From assembly GCA_023374025.1 (NCBI GenBank), contig SIJG01000064.1:519943-583942 (forward strand): 64,000 bases of DNA. Direction: 5' to 3'. Of the stretch, positions 35,019-47,214 are shown piece after piece. A program made the position numbers and the translations under genes. Positions within the stretch are counted from its first letter, which is position 1. Every line of letters begins with the position of its first letter. Source of the stretch: Heterodera schachtii (Eukaryota > Nematoda > Chromadorea > Rhabditida > Heteroderidae). The notes beneath the pieces are model-generated. The model was not told where the DNA came from, searched no databases, and saw only the letters and a list, made by a program, of their open reading frames with translations.

Positions 35019-35826
35019 AGCGAATTGATGGACTAATAATTGGCGATAAATTAATTTGCAAAAACAATTAATACTTCTATTATGGACAGAATATTATTTA
35101 AATAAGGTAATTAACGCAAGGACATTTAAGGGAACGATAACAAATTGAACTAAAGCAAAGCATTCCCACTTTAGCAATGAGGCGATTGCCAATTATTTTT
35201 TAGATGAAAATCGAAAATGAGAGAATCAAAAATATTGGGCCGAATTTTGCGCTTCCTTTTATCGTATTTTCGTTAACACATAAATAAATTTAAAATCAAA
35301 AATGACTAACAAATAAATAAGAAAAGAGATAAAAAACATCTGTTGAGAGTCTCTCATTCATTAAAATGCCTTAAAACGGCAAATTTAGAAGTATTTTCTG
35401 ACAATGATTGATGAGTGGTGCATTCATTTGTTCCCGTTGTTTTCCAATTTGGCATTTCGTTTCCTTGGCACTTTTGGCAGTGAATTCATTTCCTCATGTC
35501 TAACATAAGCCGAGAAGTATTTCTTAATAAGTTTTTAAAACAAATTATTTGATATTAAAATATTGCCAATTTTGTCATTTCAACATTTTAAATTAATGCC
35601 ATTTCTCTTGCCCATTCACTCTTTTCTATTTATTAGAGAGATTAATTAATTTGTCAGTTATGACCAAAATATGACATAACAAAGAATAATTTAATTTCTA
35701 AAATTTATGTTCACCATTTTTCATGCAATTTCAATTTAAAAAGGTTTTCTCTACTTATTTTGGCATTTTGATGATTTACCGGGCCATTTTCCAATTTTCT
35801 AAATATCCCCCGCCTTTTCCTTCTCT
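35019..35826. other. Intergenic, no gene seen
   Basis: A/T-rich convergent spacer between the C6-like gene (plus) and the galactosyltransferase (minus). Confidence 0.5.
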
Positions 35827-37443
35827 TTACTTGCTCAAAATGTCGTCCGGCCCAACATTATCAAATGCCTTTCGCATCGCTTCTTCGAAATAATTTGGCC
35901 GTTCTGTGGCCAATGTTCGCGCGCCGTAAGCATCGAAATGGTAAATGAAATATTCAAGCAGATAAAGCATTCGCGCAGTCAGTGTAATGGAAGGAAATGG
36001 CGTAATCACTGCAATATTCGGGTCCCTAAAAAAGCAGAAAATTCGAAAAAAAGGAATAAAAAGCAGCAATTGAAAATAACATTTAATGATCACCTGCGGC
36101 ATGGGATAATACGTCAAATTTTGTATCCAATAATAAGATGGATCCCACAGCGTTATCGGTGCTAAATTTTTGCCGATAAAATCGCCGAAAAATCTGTGCC
36201 GGCCTTGTGAATCGCGCGAATCGCCAAATTTCACTCCCAACCTTTCCAAACAGACAGCAACAAACTAATTAAATAGTAATTAATATTTGAAAATTGTGAC
36301 GGTCATTCAGTCAACCTGATCTTCCTCAGAGTCATCTCCATCCCAACATTTTGTGCTGTCATTGAGGCCCCTTTCCACAAGCAATTTCAAAGTACTTCTG
36401 CTCAGCACATATCCCGCGCCTCCTTAAAAGATATTTGAAAAACAATCATTATACAATTTAAATATAAAATCAATCATTTTCAATTAATTTTCAAATTGTT
36501 AACCCTGCGGGAACAAGTGGTCCTTGAAAATGGTTGTATGCAATTTGTGCCCAAAATAGATCAGTTCGTCCGGCGAATGGGGCAGAAGCATCAACCTCAG
36601 ATTTTCCATGATCACATAAGCATCGTCGTCAATCCGAAAAACCCAATCGAAGTCATTCTGGAAAAAAGGAATGCTCTTAAGAAAGACAAATTAAACTCAA
36701 ATGATTTAATTACCATAAAATTGTCGTAAATATATTTTAAAATCCATCGCGTCCTGCGCCAAATGTATTTTCTGCCCAATGGCATTCCGACGTCAATCGC
36801 CGGCAAAGTCGGGTCATCCTTTGAGGAGAAGAACAAATAGCGGGTGCAGTGCTGGGCCCACGTGGCACGGACATGCCTTAAGGGCACAAAGGAGGTTAAA
36901 TTGAATTGGGCGGTGCTTCCATTAATCAGTCATAATAAATAAATTGATTGTTTATTAATGAATTAATTAATTAATCCTAATTAATTAATTATTACCTGGC
37001 ACGACTCTCGTGGAACTTTTCGTAAGTGAATATCCAACAGAAAACGCGCACTTTCTTGGCAAGTTCAACGGCAACAGTTCCATTCTCTGTTTTGGTTTTT
37101 GTTTGCTTTTGATTGTTTCATTTTCCACCACTTTTCTCTTACTTTTATATGTGTATTTGTATGTTTTTTCAATTTTCCTAAATTGTTCTCTGAACTCTTT
37201 GAGCTCCTTCGACATTTTGGGCATCAGTACAAAATGGTCAAAATTGTCCACAAAATGCACAACCGAAGCAGCCAAAATCAGTCCAAACAAAATGCCGGTC
37301 AAAAAACCGGCGCAATTTTGTAATTTGGAAAATGTTGTCACAATAATACGGTACATCAGTGACATTGGGGTCCGGTAATAGTACGGTGGTCGCGTTGGGA
37401 ATTCTTTTAACAACGGCACATAAATGGCCGTATCGGAAGGCAT
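35827..37443 (-). CDS. Core-1 beta-1,3-galactosyltransferase (T-synthase, C1GALT1-like)
   Basis: Exons 37443-37143, 37086-36996, 36876-36714, 36657-36504, 36422-36316, 36264-36094, 36025-35827; about 394 aa if one extra base is ignored. The type II topology is clear: a short cytosolic N-terminus and one TM (AGFLTGILFGLILAASVVHF), then a basic stem. The catalytic domain has VRVFCWIFTYEKFHESRA, HVRATWAQHC, the metal-binding DDD in FRIDDDAYVIMENL, GHKLHTTIFKDHLFPQGGAGYVLS, KCWDGDDSEED and GVKFGDSRDSQGRHRF, all C1GALT hallmarks. It should transfer galactose to Tn antigen in the Golgi. In the last exon the conserved EYCSDYAISFHYTDCA runs into a stop at 35956-35954, while MLYLLEYFIYHFDAYG follows in the next frame. 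Removing one base near 35970 restores both length and alignment. Confidence 0.92.
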
Positions 37444-38363
37444 TTTGGACACAAAAATGGCTTAAATTAAGTGATAAAAACGAAATATAAAAATGGAAAT
37501 AAATATTTGAGAAGGGTCAGCGAATGTTCGTCGGTTTAACTGATTTCCTCTTGAAAGTGAAGATTCAAAGATATTTCACTTGGGGGAACAGGTTTATTAG
37601 CAAAGCAGGATAAACAAATGCTTGGGAGAGGGCGATTGAATTCAAAAAAGCAGACGACGAAAAAATTTAATAAAATTTTCGGGATGAATCGCAACTCTCA
37701 ACGGAATCCATCCAATTGCGTTTGATTGATTATAATTAGGGACTCCATTTTTAGGCAGATAAAAATTCAATTGTAACTGAAACTATTAAATTAAATATTT
37801 GAAAGTTTTTTTCGAATAAGTGACAAATCTTTAAAACAAAAATTTTTATTAAGAAAAAATATATTAAATTTCGGTGATCAATTTTTAGGAAAATTTTTTC
37901 AATTCTTAGGGGCTTTTTCTAAAAAAAAATTTTCAGGCCATTTCTTAGGGGTGTATTTTTCGTTTTTATTGCATTTTTGTTAAGGATTTTTTCGAAAATC
38001 CTAAAAAAAGGCGCCAAAAATGGCGAAATAGGCACAAAAATAGGCATTTAGGCATTAAGCACAAAAAGTCCAAATACGCAAAGTTAGGCATTGTAAAAGT
38101 CATCGTAGACACCCCAAACCAAGCGGAAAACGCGTTTTTCATGCTTATCTGTGCGTATTAAGTGCGTAGAAATTTTAGGCATTTGCCTAAAAATGGAGAC
38201 CCTAATTATAATTTATTATTTTCTTTTTTTATTTTAAAATTATTTTATGCCAATTGTTTTAAAAACAAACTCAATTCATTAACAACGTAAACTCTTCTTT
38301 TTACCATTCGTTTTCAAATAATAAAAATAATTCATGATTATATTTAGTTAAATGATTGTGTTT
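37444..38363. other. Intergenic with dispersed repeat
   Basis: Region 37860-38210 is related to the 15.9-16.7 kb repeat cluster (cttaggggtgtatttttcg; ttttgttaagga). No exon seen. Confidence 0.5.
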
Positions 38364-39411
38364 TTATCCTGAAATGCATTCCAATTCGACAATATTTGTC
38401 ACATTTCCCACTGCCCATTGACCCGCCGTTGTACAACTGAGCACGGCACTGATTTGTCCTGTGCTGAATACACTGTCAATGTCGGCACCATTTGGCCCAA
38501 AATACTGTGAATATAAATTTCAAAATTAAAATCACAAAATGATTAAAAAGAATAAGTACCGTTAGAATGAGTGCCGAATTTGGCGAACGGCCGATGCATC
38601 GCAGTGAAAGCGAAGCTGCCGAAGGGAGGGAGGGAATAAGCAATTAGTTAATTAATTCATTCATTCATATTATTTTTATGCTTTACATGCATTGTTTGCA
38701 GCTGTTCCCGCAATTTGTGCTATCGCCCGCGAATTTATATCCTCGCGACGAACCGGCAAAAGTGGAAAAGGCTAAAGTCGAAAACAAAAATGGAAGCAGA
38801 AAAAGCCAAAACATAAAGGAAGTACATAAATTATTTTTCAAGATTCAAACAGAAAAAGGAGATTCGAAAATAAAATTATCCAACAGTCAGCAGCCAACCT
38901 GACATTGCTGGCCCATGCCTTTGTTGTCGTTGTTGGCATTTCCGTTGACGTCATTGTCGTTCTTGGCATTCCTGTTGTTGGCATTGCCATTGTTGTAGCC
39001 AATTTTGCTATTGTTGTTTTTGTTGTGCTGCTTGTCGTCGTCGTTGTTGTTGCCATTGTCGTTGTACTTCCTGATATTGCCATTGTCGAAATCCCCGTGG
39101 ATGTGCTTGATGAGTCACCACCGGTGGCTGTGGTCAATGAATTTGTTGTTGGCGAAATGATTGGCACACTTTGATTGCCGTCAGTTGGCCTATTGGTAAT
39201 TGGGGCAGGTGAAGCAAATGCTAAAAAGGAAAAAGGGAGGAAACAATGAAAAATGTCAAAATATTTTTTAAAAGTGCTTTTTCAAATTACGTTTTGTCAT
39301 TTTATTGCCTTCCGTCGTCGTCATGATTATTTCTCCTCCCATAATTTTAGCCGTCGGAGTGCACGCGGTAACAAAATGAATGATACAGAAATAATTAATC
39401 GACAATTTCAT
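38364..39411 (-). CDS. Secreted Thr-rich protein with C-terminal C6-like domain
   Basis: Exons 39411-39291, 39220-38904, 38771-38687, 38615-38560, 38504-38364, phases consistent, 239 aa. The signal peptide starts MKLSINYFCIIHFVTACTP. A long Thr/Ser/Met linker (TMATTTTTTSSTTKTT ...) looks heavily O-glycosylated. The C-terminal domain has SLSLRCIGRSPNSALIL, GADIDSVFSTG, AVLSCTTAGQW and NIVELECIS, matching the second half of the nematode C6 (DUF281) pattern. Thr-rich linkers next to C6 domains are known for this family in nematodes. It is presumably secreted or extracellular-matrix associated; the function is unknown. The first half of the cysteine set seen in the 34.3-kb gene is not obvious here, so the domain may be partial. 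Confidence 0.68.
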
Positions 39412-39803
39412 GGCAATTTTATCAAAAAATTATCCAAATGATTTTGAATATTCAGAAATGACCATAATACCAAAGCAATTAGTGTAAATTGAGCATCACT
39501 AATTGCAACAAAATGTGTGGGATTTCCTGTCTGCAATGAGAACAGAATAATGATGGTGTCCACTTCAAAGTGGCGATTGTTCACTAATGACCCGACTAAT
39601 TGTAAACAATACAAACAAAAGAAACGGGCGGAGTCTCAAAACAACAAAAGAAGCCGCCCATTCTTTAATTATTTAATTGTCGGCATTTGAACCCTTTCAA
39701 TTTAAAAAGCACCTTTTAAAAAGTAATAGATTAATAGAAATAAATTGACATATTATCGATAAAATGAAAATATTTTAATAAAAAGAAAAAATGGTCGCAT
39801 TTT

Positions 39804-41199
39804 TCAATTTCTTCGTTCGAAATCCTTACGGATCATTTCAAATCCTCCGATCATTCGGCCCAGCAATTCGCACCCTTTCCATTGGTTTTGTTCACTTTCC
39901 ATCGGATTTGCTTTCGCTTCGGCCAACTTTCGATAATCAGTCGCCAATTTGGGCAAAACTCGGAGGAATTGGCCGGGAAGCGATGCTTGGAATTGCTGCT
40001 TTTGTCGTTTTACGATGCGTTCCAATTTATTTTTGCTAAATATTTTATTTCTCAATAGCATTTTCATGTTTTTTTAAACTTGGCGAACACTTTTGGCATT
40101 GTGTTTCCTCCTCCTTTTCCGTTTCGCTGAATTTGGCGAAACTGCTCAAATTTGTGCACGTAAAGTGCGACCCATTGGTCCAGGAAGTGAATGCGCAAGC
40201 TCGAGTTGACGCTGGACAACAGAAGATGGGCCAAATCGGAAATGCCATAACCTAAAGGGTTAATAAACAAATTAATTAACCTAAAGGGATTCAGTGGTCA
40301 AATTAATTACTCCAAATAATCTAATGATATTTTATTACCTAAGTAAGCCAATTCCCAGCAGCGAATGTTTGGCCAATTGTCAGAAGATGGTAGCCCTTCT
40401 CTGTGCTGTGTTTCGCCTTTTGGGCAGATAATTATATTATCGCCACAAAAATTGCCATGGCATAAAACAATTGGCAAATCTATGAGAAATAAAAAATATT
40501 ATTTATTAATATTGATTAAAATCTTTTATTTAAAATCAATTTCTTTTTATCTCGCCTTTTTCTGCGTTTGTTTTTTCTTTCTCATCAATCAATTCAAATT
40601 TGACGTTTTGAAGAAAGTTGCGCAACGGTCGTTCATTTTTTCGAAAATATTCGCAATTTGGAAGTGTCAGCAGCAGATTAAGAAGCCAATTTTTAATGGC
40701 TAATTCCTTGAAAAATTTCCTTATTAATAATTAATTCGATTCACTAAACATTTTCATGTTTTGGCTGAGAAAAGTGCGGAAGGACAGAATTTGGCCCGGA
40801 GAATTGAGGCGATCCCATGGACAAAGCATGAAGCCATGCCAATGCCGTAATTGCCTTCTCAACCTAATCAAGCAAATGACCCTTATTAATGGGCATTGAT
40901 TCTCCTCTGTTTTGTGCCACCTGATCACCGCTGAGTCCCTCTTGCTGTCCCCTCTGACTTTTGTTAAATTGGCGTCCATAAGAAATAATTGCCAAATTTA
41001 GGTCGATTGGTTCCGCCTCAATTTCATCTTCTAATTGAGCATTAAATTGTTGATTTGCCATTGTACGACGTTCATTTGGGCTCATAAATGTGTAGAAGTG
41101 TCTCAGAATTTCATCTTCTCGGTCACAAAGTGCGAGACGATGTGCCAAAAGTTCGTTCCGTGTTCGAATGTCCAAAAAGGACGGCGAGTGATGAGTCAT
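39804..41199 (-). CDS. CHK/DUF1679-type kinase-like protein, probably catalytically inactive
   Basis: Exons 41199-40921, 40863-40750, 40706-40556, 40479-40339, 40251-40089, 40035-39804; 359 aa with consistent phases. Recognisable APH/choline-kinase-like features: VEKAITALAWLHALS helix, LPIVLCHGNFCGDNIII in place of the catalytic-loop HGDxxxxN, and NIRCWELAYLGYGISDLAHLL in place of the (I)DWE/DFQ metal-binding segment followed by G..xxDLA. In both places the expected Asp is replaced (HGN, CWE), so phosphotransfer is doubtful. No clear Gly-rich loop or N-lobe lysine is seen. The third intron (40555-40480) fits only with a GC donor (AAAAG|GCGAGA). The family assignment is tentative; the overall length and order fit nematode CHK-like proteins. 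Confidence 0.6.
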
Positions 41200-42236
41200 T
41201 GTCACATACAAATTTAAAATTTTCTTAAGATTATAGTTAAACGTTATGCTTAGCAACTTTCCCGTTGATATTGTTAATTTAAAAATTTAATTATTTTATA
41301 ATTTTATTATCTTTTAAGACACATTAAATATCAAAGAAATTAAATAACAATAAAACAAAAATTAAATGAAAGTGTTGGTCGGCCGGCCATTCATTCACTT
41401 TGTTTGGCTGGCGCCATGAAATTAAGGATAATTAGCGTAAATTTAAAAGTGACACACAAAAGAATTGTCAAACAATTTTTAAAGTAAAATATTTATTTTA
41501 TTTACATAGTGTAAGAAAAAAATTAACATATTATTATATGTCAACAAAGACATTAGTAAATTTATTCAGCAAAAGTAAATCCAAATCATTTGGTTTTACA
41601 GAGTTGCACGGGACAGACTTTTGGGAAAATTGCAAAAATTTTATTAATTGTTTTCCCAATTTTTAAAATAATATTTTCTTCCTTTTCTCTATCCTTTGTC
41701 AGGGTGAAAATATGCTGTTAAAAGTTAGGAAATACATAAATTTATTATAAAATTTAAATAAAGAAAAGTTATACGTCAGCACAAATAAAGGCAAATCTTA
41801 CATATAAACAATACATTCTAAAAAAGCGCCACTATGCAGCAGTAAGAGAAAATTCAAAATTTTCATAAATGTTCTGAAAATTGAGCTCCTTTTTTTTGCC
41901 GTTTTCATTAATTTATTATAAAAAATAAAACACATTCCGAAAAGTTCTGTTCTCTGAAGACCGGGGATTCCGAGAATATTCCGGTCCCGCGCAACCAAAA
42001 AACTATTAAAAAAATCAGTAAAACAGCGCCTTTTCCGTGAATTGCTGTGATGATTTTTGTTGTTTATGAGCTGCTAATAATCGCCAAAATTATGGAGAAG
42101 AAAAGAAGCACTAAAAAGAATAAATTCATTTTCAAATTCACTAATTATGGTATGTTTAGAATTAATTGTCAATTTGTCTATTAATGATTATTTTAAAAAC
42201 ATTTAAATAAAATATTCTATTAAATGATAAAAATAT
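41200..42236. other. Intergenic, no gene seen
   Basis: A/T-rich spacer with a short G/C patch at 41950-41995 (gaagaccggggattccgag) of the same flavour as the dispersed patches elsewhere. Confidence 0.5.
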
Positions 42237-42995
42237 TTACTGATTAAAAAAAATCTTTGAGTTAATGCTCCACTTCTTTAATTGATTTTCCTCACTTAAA
42301 ATGATGAAAAAGCACAATGGCCCAGCTGCGATCAGATTGGAGCAGTTTTGGCCCGGATAGTCCGTTTCGTTGCACAGATCGCCAAAACAAAAGTAACAAT
42401 CGGACTCGCCGCCATTCTCTACGCAAATTGCCTCAAAAAATTGGCAGAACGATGCCGCCTTTGCCCTGGCACAACCCTTGCGCAAATTCACCGTGCCATT
42501 GTCTTCAAAGGATTAACTCTCGAATTCGAAATGTCGCCATTACAATTTCAATAGAATAATTTGAACAACCCTACCGTATGCACAACGCACACTAAAACAA
42601 CCGTAACCCTCCCTCGGACATTTTTCCAATGGGTCACTTTCATTTTGCGTGTAACAGTTCAAATTGTGCTCTTCTGCTGCTGCGGATGGGACATTTAAGT
42701 TTATAATTATAAAAACATTTAACAATTAACCGACCCCATTTTGAAGAGAATAAAAAAGGGAGCAAAATTAGAGAAATAACAAATGGCAAAACATGCATAA
42801 TAAAAATGTGAATTTAGGGAGACGCAATTATTCAAATGCTATAATAAGGTGCTAATTAGTGGTAAATGATTATTATTTGAGAAGAGTGCCGAAAAGGAGA
42901 AATGATTAATGAATGAATGACCTCAGCTGTTGCTGCTGCTGAAGTGCAATTAGATTGATAAGATAAAGAAGAAGATATGGTGTTGTTTTGAACAT
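42237..42995 (-). CDS. Ly6/ET-module-like secreted cysteine-rich protein
   Basis: Two exons are well supported: 42679-42575 (EEHNLNCYTQNESD...KCPREGYGCFSVRCAY) and 42502-42237 (DNGTVNLRKGCARAKAASFC...GESDCYFCFGDLCNETD), joined in phase 1 by GT-AG. The spacing of the cysteines and the terminal CxxCxxDLCN are characteristic of nematode ET modules and Ly6-type three-finger domains; a hydrophobic C-terminal part (IAAGPLCFFIILS) could be a GPI signal or short anchor. A likely signal-peptide exon (MFKTTPYLLLYLINLIALQ) starts at 42995 and ends in phase 2 at CTGAG|GTCATT, which does not match the phase-1 requirement of the next exon. The 5' structure is therefore unresolved. Confidence 0.55.
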
Positions 42996-43017
42996 AATTT
43001 CGTCGTTTGTTTTTGTT

Positions 43018-43130
43018 AATAGCTTTCGAATGATACCAAGATTGTTGGATTTGAATGCCAAAGAAAAAAGTTATAGCCAAAAACATGCCGGGGCCCAAAC
43101 GCGAGGGCCCAACTGACAGAGTCCGATTTT
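43018..43130. repeat. Diverged single arm of the 24.2-kb foldback family
   Basis: The sequence agctttcgaatgataccaag ... gttggatttgaatgcc ... catgccggggcccaa ... gggcccaactgacagagtcc parallels the left arm at 24280-24390. Confidence 0.8.
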
Positions 43131-43638
43131 TTGAGTGTTTTGCCACAAATTTGCATTTTCAAAAAGTTCTTCGGCCCCTTAAAAGACAGCTCAAATGAGA
43201 ATGATTTCTCATTTCTCAGTTACATATTTCTTCATTTTGTTGCTGCTCTTTTTGCTCTTTTTCTCTTTCTCTCCCCATTTTTATTTCTCAAAAGTGACAT
43301 TTTCTTCAATTAAAAACATTTAAATGTTCTGTGATGACTGACATTTCTCAAAATACAAATGCATTTGTTTTTTGTTTTTTCTTTTTCCCTTTTCTTTTCT
43401 CTTTTCCCCTTTTCTCTTATGCTCAATTTCCCATTTCTCCGTCCCATCGATTTGCTAAGTAAATGAATAAAATAAACAACACAGCCAAAGAAAGGACTTT
43501 CGACTTTTCGCTTCTTTTCCTTATTTTTTAATTTAAAATATTTTTGTAATTAAATTTCAAACATTCATTTAATACCCATGTAAAATAATTAATGTAAATT
43601 TCAAATTTTAACTGAATAAATATTATTTTAGCTGCGAA

Positions 43639-45161
43639 ATGCCTTCAAATTCGACGCCTTTCGATGAGGGAAAACAAAAAATGGCAGAGAAAAAGTAACA
43701 AAAAGCAATTACATAAATGCTTAATATACAAAAATAACATAACAATTAAATATTTAATTGATTTTTTGCAATTAAAGCAAAAGCATTCCGTCGTCGTCCA
43801 TTTCGAAATTTGCCCCTTTTTCTTCGTCTGCTGCTGCTGAAATTCCCCCCGAAATTGCCGCACTTTCTCAACTTTCGATCAGTGATTCTCCGAAAGAGCC
43901 TTCGCTCGTCGTCGCCGCCAATTGGACTGTGTGGCGTTACGAATGCCGCGATTTGCCGGAGCACAGATGCCAAGCGAAGCCGTGCCAATTCTGCGTATAA
44001 TTGCGGGGGGGGGGGAGAAGCATTTAATGAATCTATTTTTGAAAAGGCTTTAGGAGCAAGTGAGCAAATTGAAAGGGGTGGCCAAAGGGAAACTCAGCGA
44101 AAGCACCGACCGATGGGACAGTTATTTGAAGCGGGAGAAGAGCTACGACGACGAGCACATTCTGATCAAAGTGATGGAAGGCTTTTCGCCCAGCAAATTG
44201 GCAAAGGACGTGTGTAAGTCACGTCGTCCCATTATTATCCCACCATTTTAGCGGCTAATTGGCATAATTGAATTTAGTCTTTAACAAAAAATTGGGCGTC
44301 GCATTGTTCCGTGGAGACATTGAGCCGAAAAGTGAAAGTGCCGAAAACGCCAATGGCATCGTCTTTCAATTGCTTCTCCTCGCCACTTCCGGGCGCAGAA
44401 GTGCCGCACTCGTCAGCAAATTTGACACAATCTTTTCGCAAACGCTTCGTCTAACGCTCGATCTGCCGAGTTCAGTCGGGCGCCATGTCAACGGCATTTT
44501 CTTACGGTGAATTCGGCGATTACGATATTTTAAAAATGCAAATTAGAAAATATCATAATTTAAAAAAAACAGGTGCGAGATGAACCCGGGCAAAAACTTG
44601 GAAAAAGAAGCAAATGCCTATGGAAATCTGATGGATTTGCCGTTCATGGCAAAGATTGAGGTGGACGAAATGCATACGATAGCATTCACTTTGTGATACT
44701 GTACCAATTGAAGGTGTGGATCAGAGACAGAGCCGACAAAGCATTGGTGTGGGAGAAACTGATCACGAAGATTCAAGCGAAGGTGGACGAATTGGCACTT
44801 CCGTCCACCGCTTGTCGAAACTTCTTTCCGATGAATCGACTCGAAAATTGGGCGAAGAAAAAAGGGGTCATTATTAGCCAATTAATTAAAAAGCCATAGA
44901 GTAAAAAGGCGGGTTAATGTGTTCGTCTGCTCTTTTGGGGACGGACGGAGGACAAAAAGTTGGAAAATCGGGTTTCAGTCCGCCCCTCGCGGAGGCAATG
45001 GCATTTTGGTATTTGGGCCAAACGGAGAAGCGCGAGAGTTGGACGAGGAGGAGGAGAACGAATGGGCGGGAGGGATTTTCGAATATCCGCCGATAACGGC
45101 ACCGATCGCCGGAAGAGGCAAAAAGAAAGGCTCCAAACAGAGGAAAAAATGGCACTTCTAA
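43639..45161 (+). CDS. Unknown protein, about 399 aa
   Basis: Exons 43639-43694, 43778-43994, 44054-44213, 44278-44506, 44573-44866, 44919-45161. It starts MPSNSTPFDEGKQKMAEK, followed by a Ser-rich region, WRYECRDLPEHRCQAKPCQFC, a charged helical part (EQVSKLKGVAKGKLSEST), a well-mixed globular segment (VALFRGDIEP, GIVFQLLLLATSGRRSA), IHFVILYQLKVWIRDRADKA and a basic tail (GKKKGSKQRKKWHF). No family is recognised. The first four introns are GT-AG and in phase. In exon 5 the frame breaks at about 44674 (VDEMH | DSIHFVILY): one base appears to be missing. The last junction is in phase only if the intron starts GTCATT at 44867 and ends ..GGTTAAT at 44918; AG-ending alternatives need phase 2. 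A frame through 44919-45161 is open. Confidence 0.5.
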
Positions 45162-46223
45162 CAAATGACCCCCCCCCCCCCCAATTTTGGCAATTTCCAC
45201 AATCCCTATTTGGCAGCCTTTCTCAACATTATCAGGCAACTTACCAGCAATCATTCATTTTTGATCAATTCAAACCCAGACTTATTTCCGATCAGACTCG
45301 TAATCAGAGAGGGAAACGGAATTTAGAGAAAGGAAAACTTTTGACTCCGATGGAACACAAAAGTCCTCATAATTTAGTCACTTTTTGGAAAATAATATTG
45401 TAAAAAATTGGGCCGACGAGCAAAAAAAAAAAAGCCCTCAGATTGCCAAGCCGAAATTTTTTTCTTATTTACGGTTCTGTTTCCAATTCTTATTTTGAAA
45501 AAACATTCTCATTTTGTCATAATTTCTTGTTTCAAATCCGTCTTTTTGCTCACTTTTTCTCCCAATTCTCAAATGTCCCTTTTCTCCACGGTTTGTTAAT
45601 TAACTTATTAATGTTTGATTGTTTTTTATTTCTCTCATCTTTCTCCATTTCAAAATTAATCATTTCTTCGAATTCGGTGTTCGCAATTTTTGGGTCTTTT
45701 AGAACATTTTATTTATTTTCCCTATTAATTTGCGCAACTTCTCACTTTATACATATTTTTTAAATTCTTTTTTTTTTAATTTCCAGAAATTCGTTGGCAC
45801 TGCTCAATTCGGAATCAAAAAGCCCTTCCGAAAGGTGTGGGAATGCCAAGTTCTTCTGATGGGTATTTATTGGACAATTCATCCATTTTCAGAATCACAT
45901 TGTTGAACACCGAAACGAAAACTGAACTAATTATTCATTTGACAGATTTAATTTATTTTTAAATGTTGAAATTTTACAATTATCTGAATAAAAACGAGAA
46001 GACATTCTGGTCCATTTCAAAGAATGGGAGTGTAAATTAAAAAAAAAGCCCATTTAGGCCTTACATTTGACTTGGACGATCCCAGGATTTCGGAGTACCG
46101 TCCCCGGGCGACAACTTTTGGTGTGTGATTTAATCCACCAGGGCGTTTAAAAAAATAAGACTCCAGATTTTTCGAACTTTTATGACTATGGATTTTTTAG
46201 ACTTAAAAATTTTGAAAATTAGT

Positions 46224-46667
46224 ATTCGGGTTAGAGACCGGACGAAGGATTCTCGGGGTCTCGCGGGATTAAATTCGGGACCCGACCTAGGGAGCCATCT
46301 CGAGCCTTTTTTAAATTCATCGAGATTGATCGGGATTTCATCGGGGTCCCAACTTGGGTCCCTCCCGACCATTTCGCCAATCCCGCGGATTGGAGTCAAA
46401 ATTTTACGACAATTTTTATTTTCTTATTAAGATCTTGAACAAACAAAAAAAATTATTAAAAATAATATTGTCATTTGATAATTTCCTTAACAAATCCCTT
46501 AAAAACCGAGTTTTATCCGGCAGCGTCTAACGGCACCGCCGTTCTCCACACCTCCCCTTCCGCCCTCCAAGGGAACATATCGAACTGTAAGTGTCCAAAT
46601 CACTTTAAAAATGTTAATATTTCTCGATCAAGTTGATCAATTGTAATTCAGTTGTCCGGTCTCTAGC
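46224..46667. mobile_element. Possible 444-bp TIR element related to 32064-32384
   Basis: It begins tagagaccggac and ends gtccggtctcta, perfect 12-bp inverted ends that resemble the termini of the 321-bp element at 32064 (agagatcgac). The interior contains repeated gggacccgac/ctcggggtc phrases. No clean target duplication is visible, so boundaries are provisional. Confidence 0.5.
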
Positions 46668-47214
46668 CCTAGCATTGATTTTGGGGTTCGATGGCGTTGA
46701 TAGGCGCTGCCGCGAAAAATTTGAAAATTATTGCGCGATTTTTAACATAATTTCGCAAATTTGCCATTTTTGGGTCAAATTTTGAAAATTTTAGGGGAAT
46801 TTTTGGTCGCCGCCGGGGAAAAAGTGGCGAAATTTGTGAATATTTGCAAAATCACTTTTTTAAAAACTTTATTTTAAAAATATAAATTCATAGCCCGATC
46901 AAAAAATTACAAAATGAGTTTAGAAAATCATATCTGACAACTCTATAGTTTAAAAAAATCGGAAGTGAGAGTTCGCGAGTGCCAAAGTTCTGCAAGAAAA
47001 ACATTTAAATTAAAATGAAATTTATTTAAAATCGTATTTCTATGAAATTCAGAATTAAAATAATTCACATATGTCAAAAAAAAATATCTTAAATGGGACT
47101 GAGATTGGCGAGATCAGTCGATTTCGACTGGTAGGATAAAGTAAATCTCCGCAAAAATTGGAAAAAGGGGATTTTTGGCCGAGCCACTGACAATGGACGA
47201 GCGAGCCTATCCGA

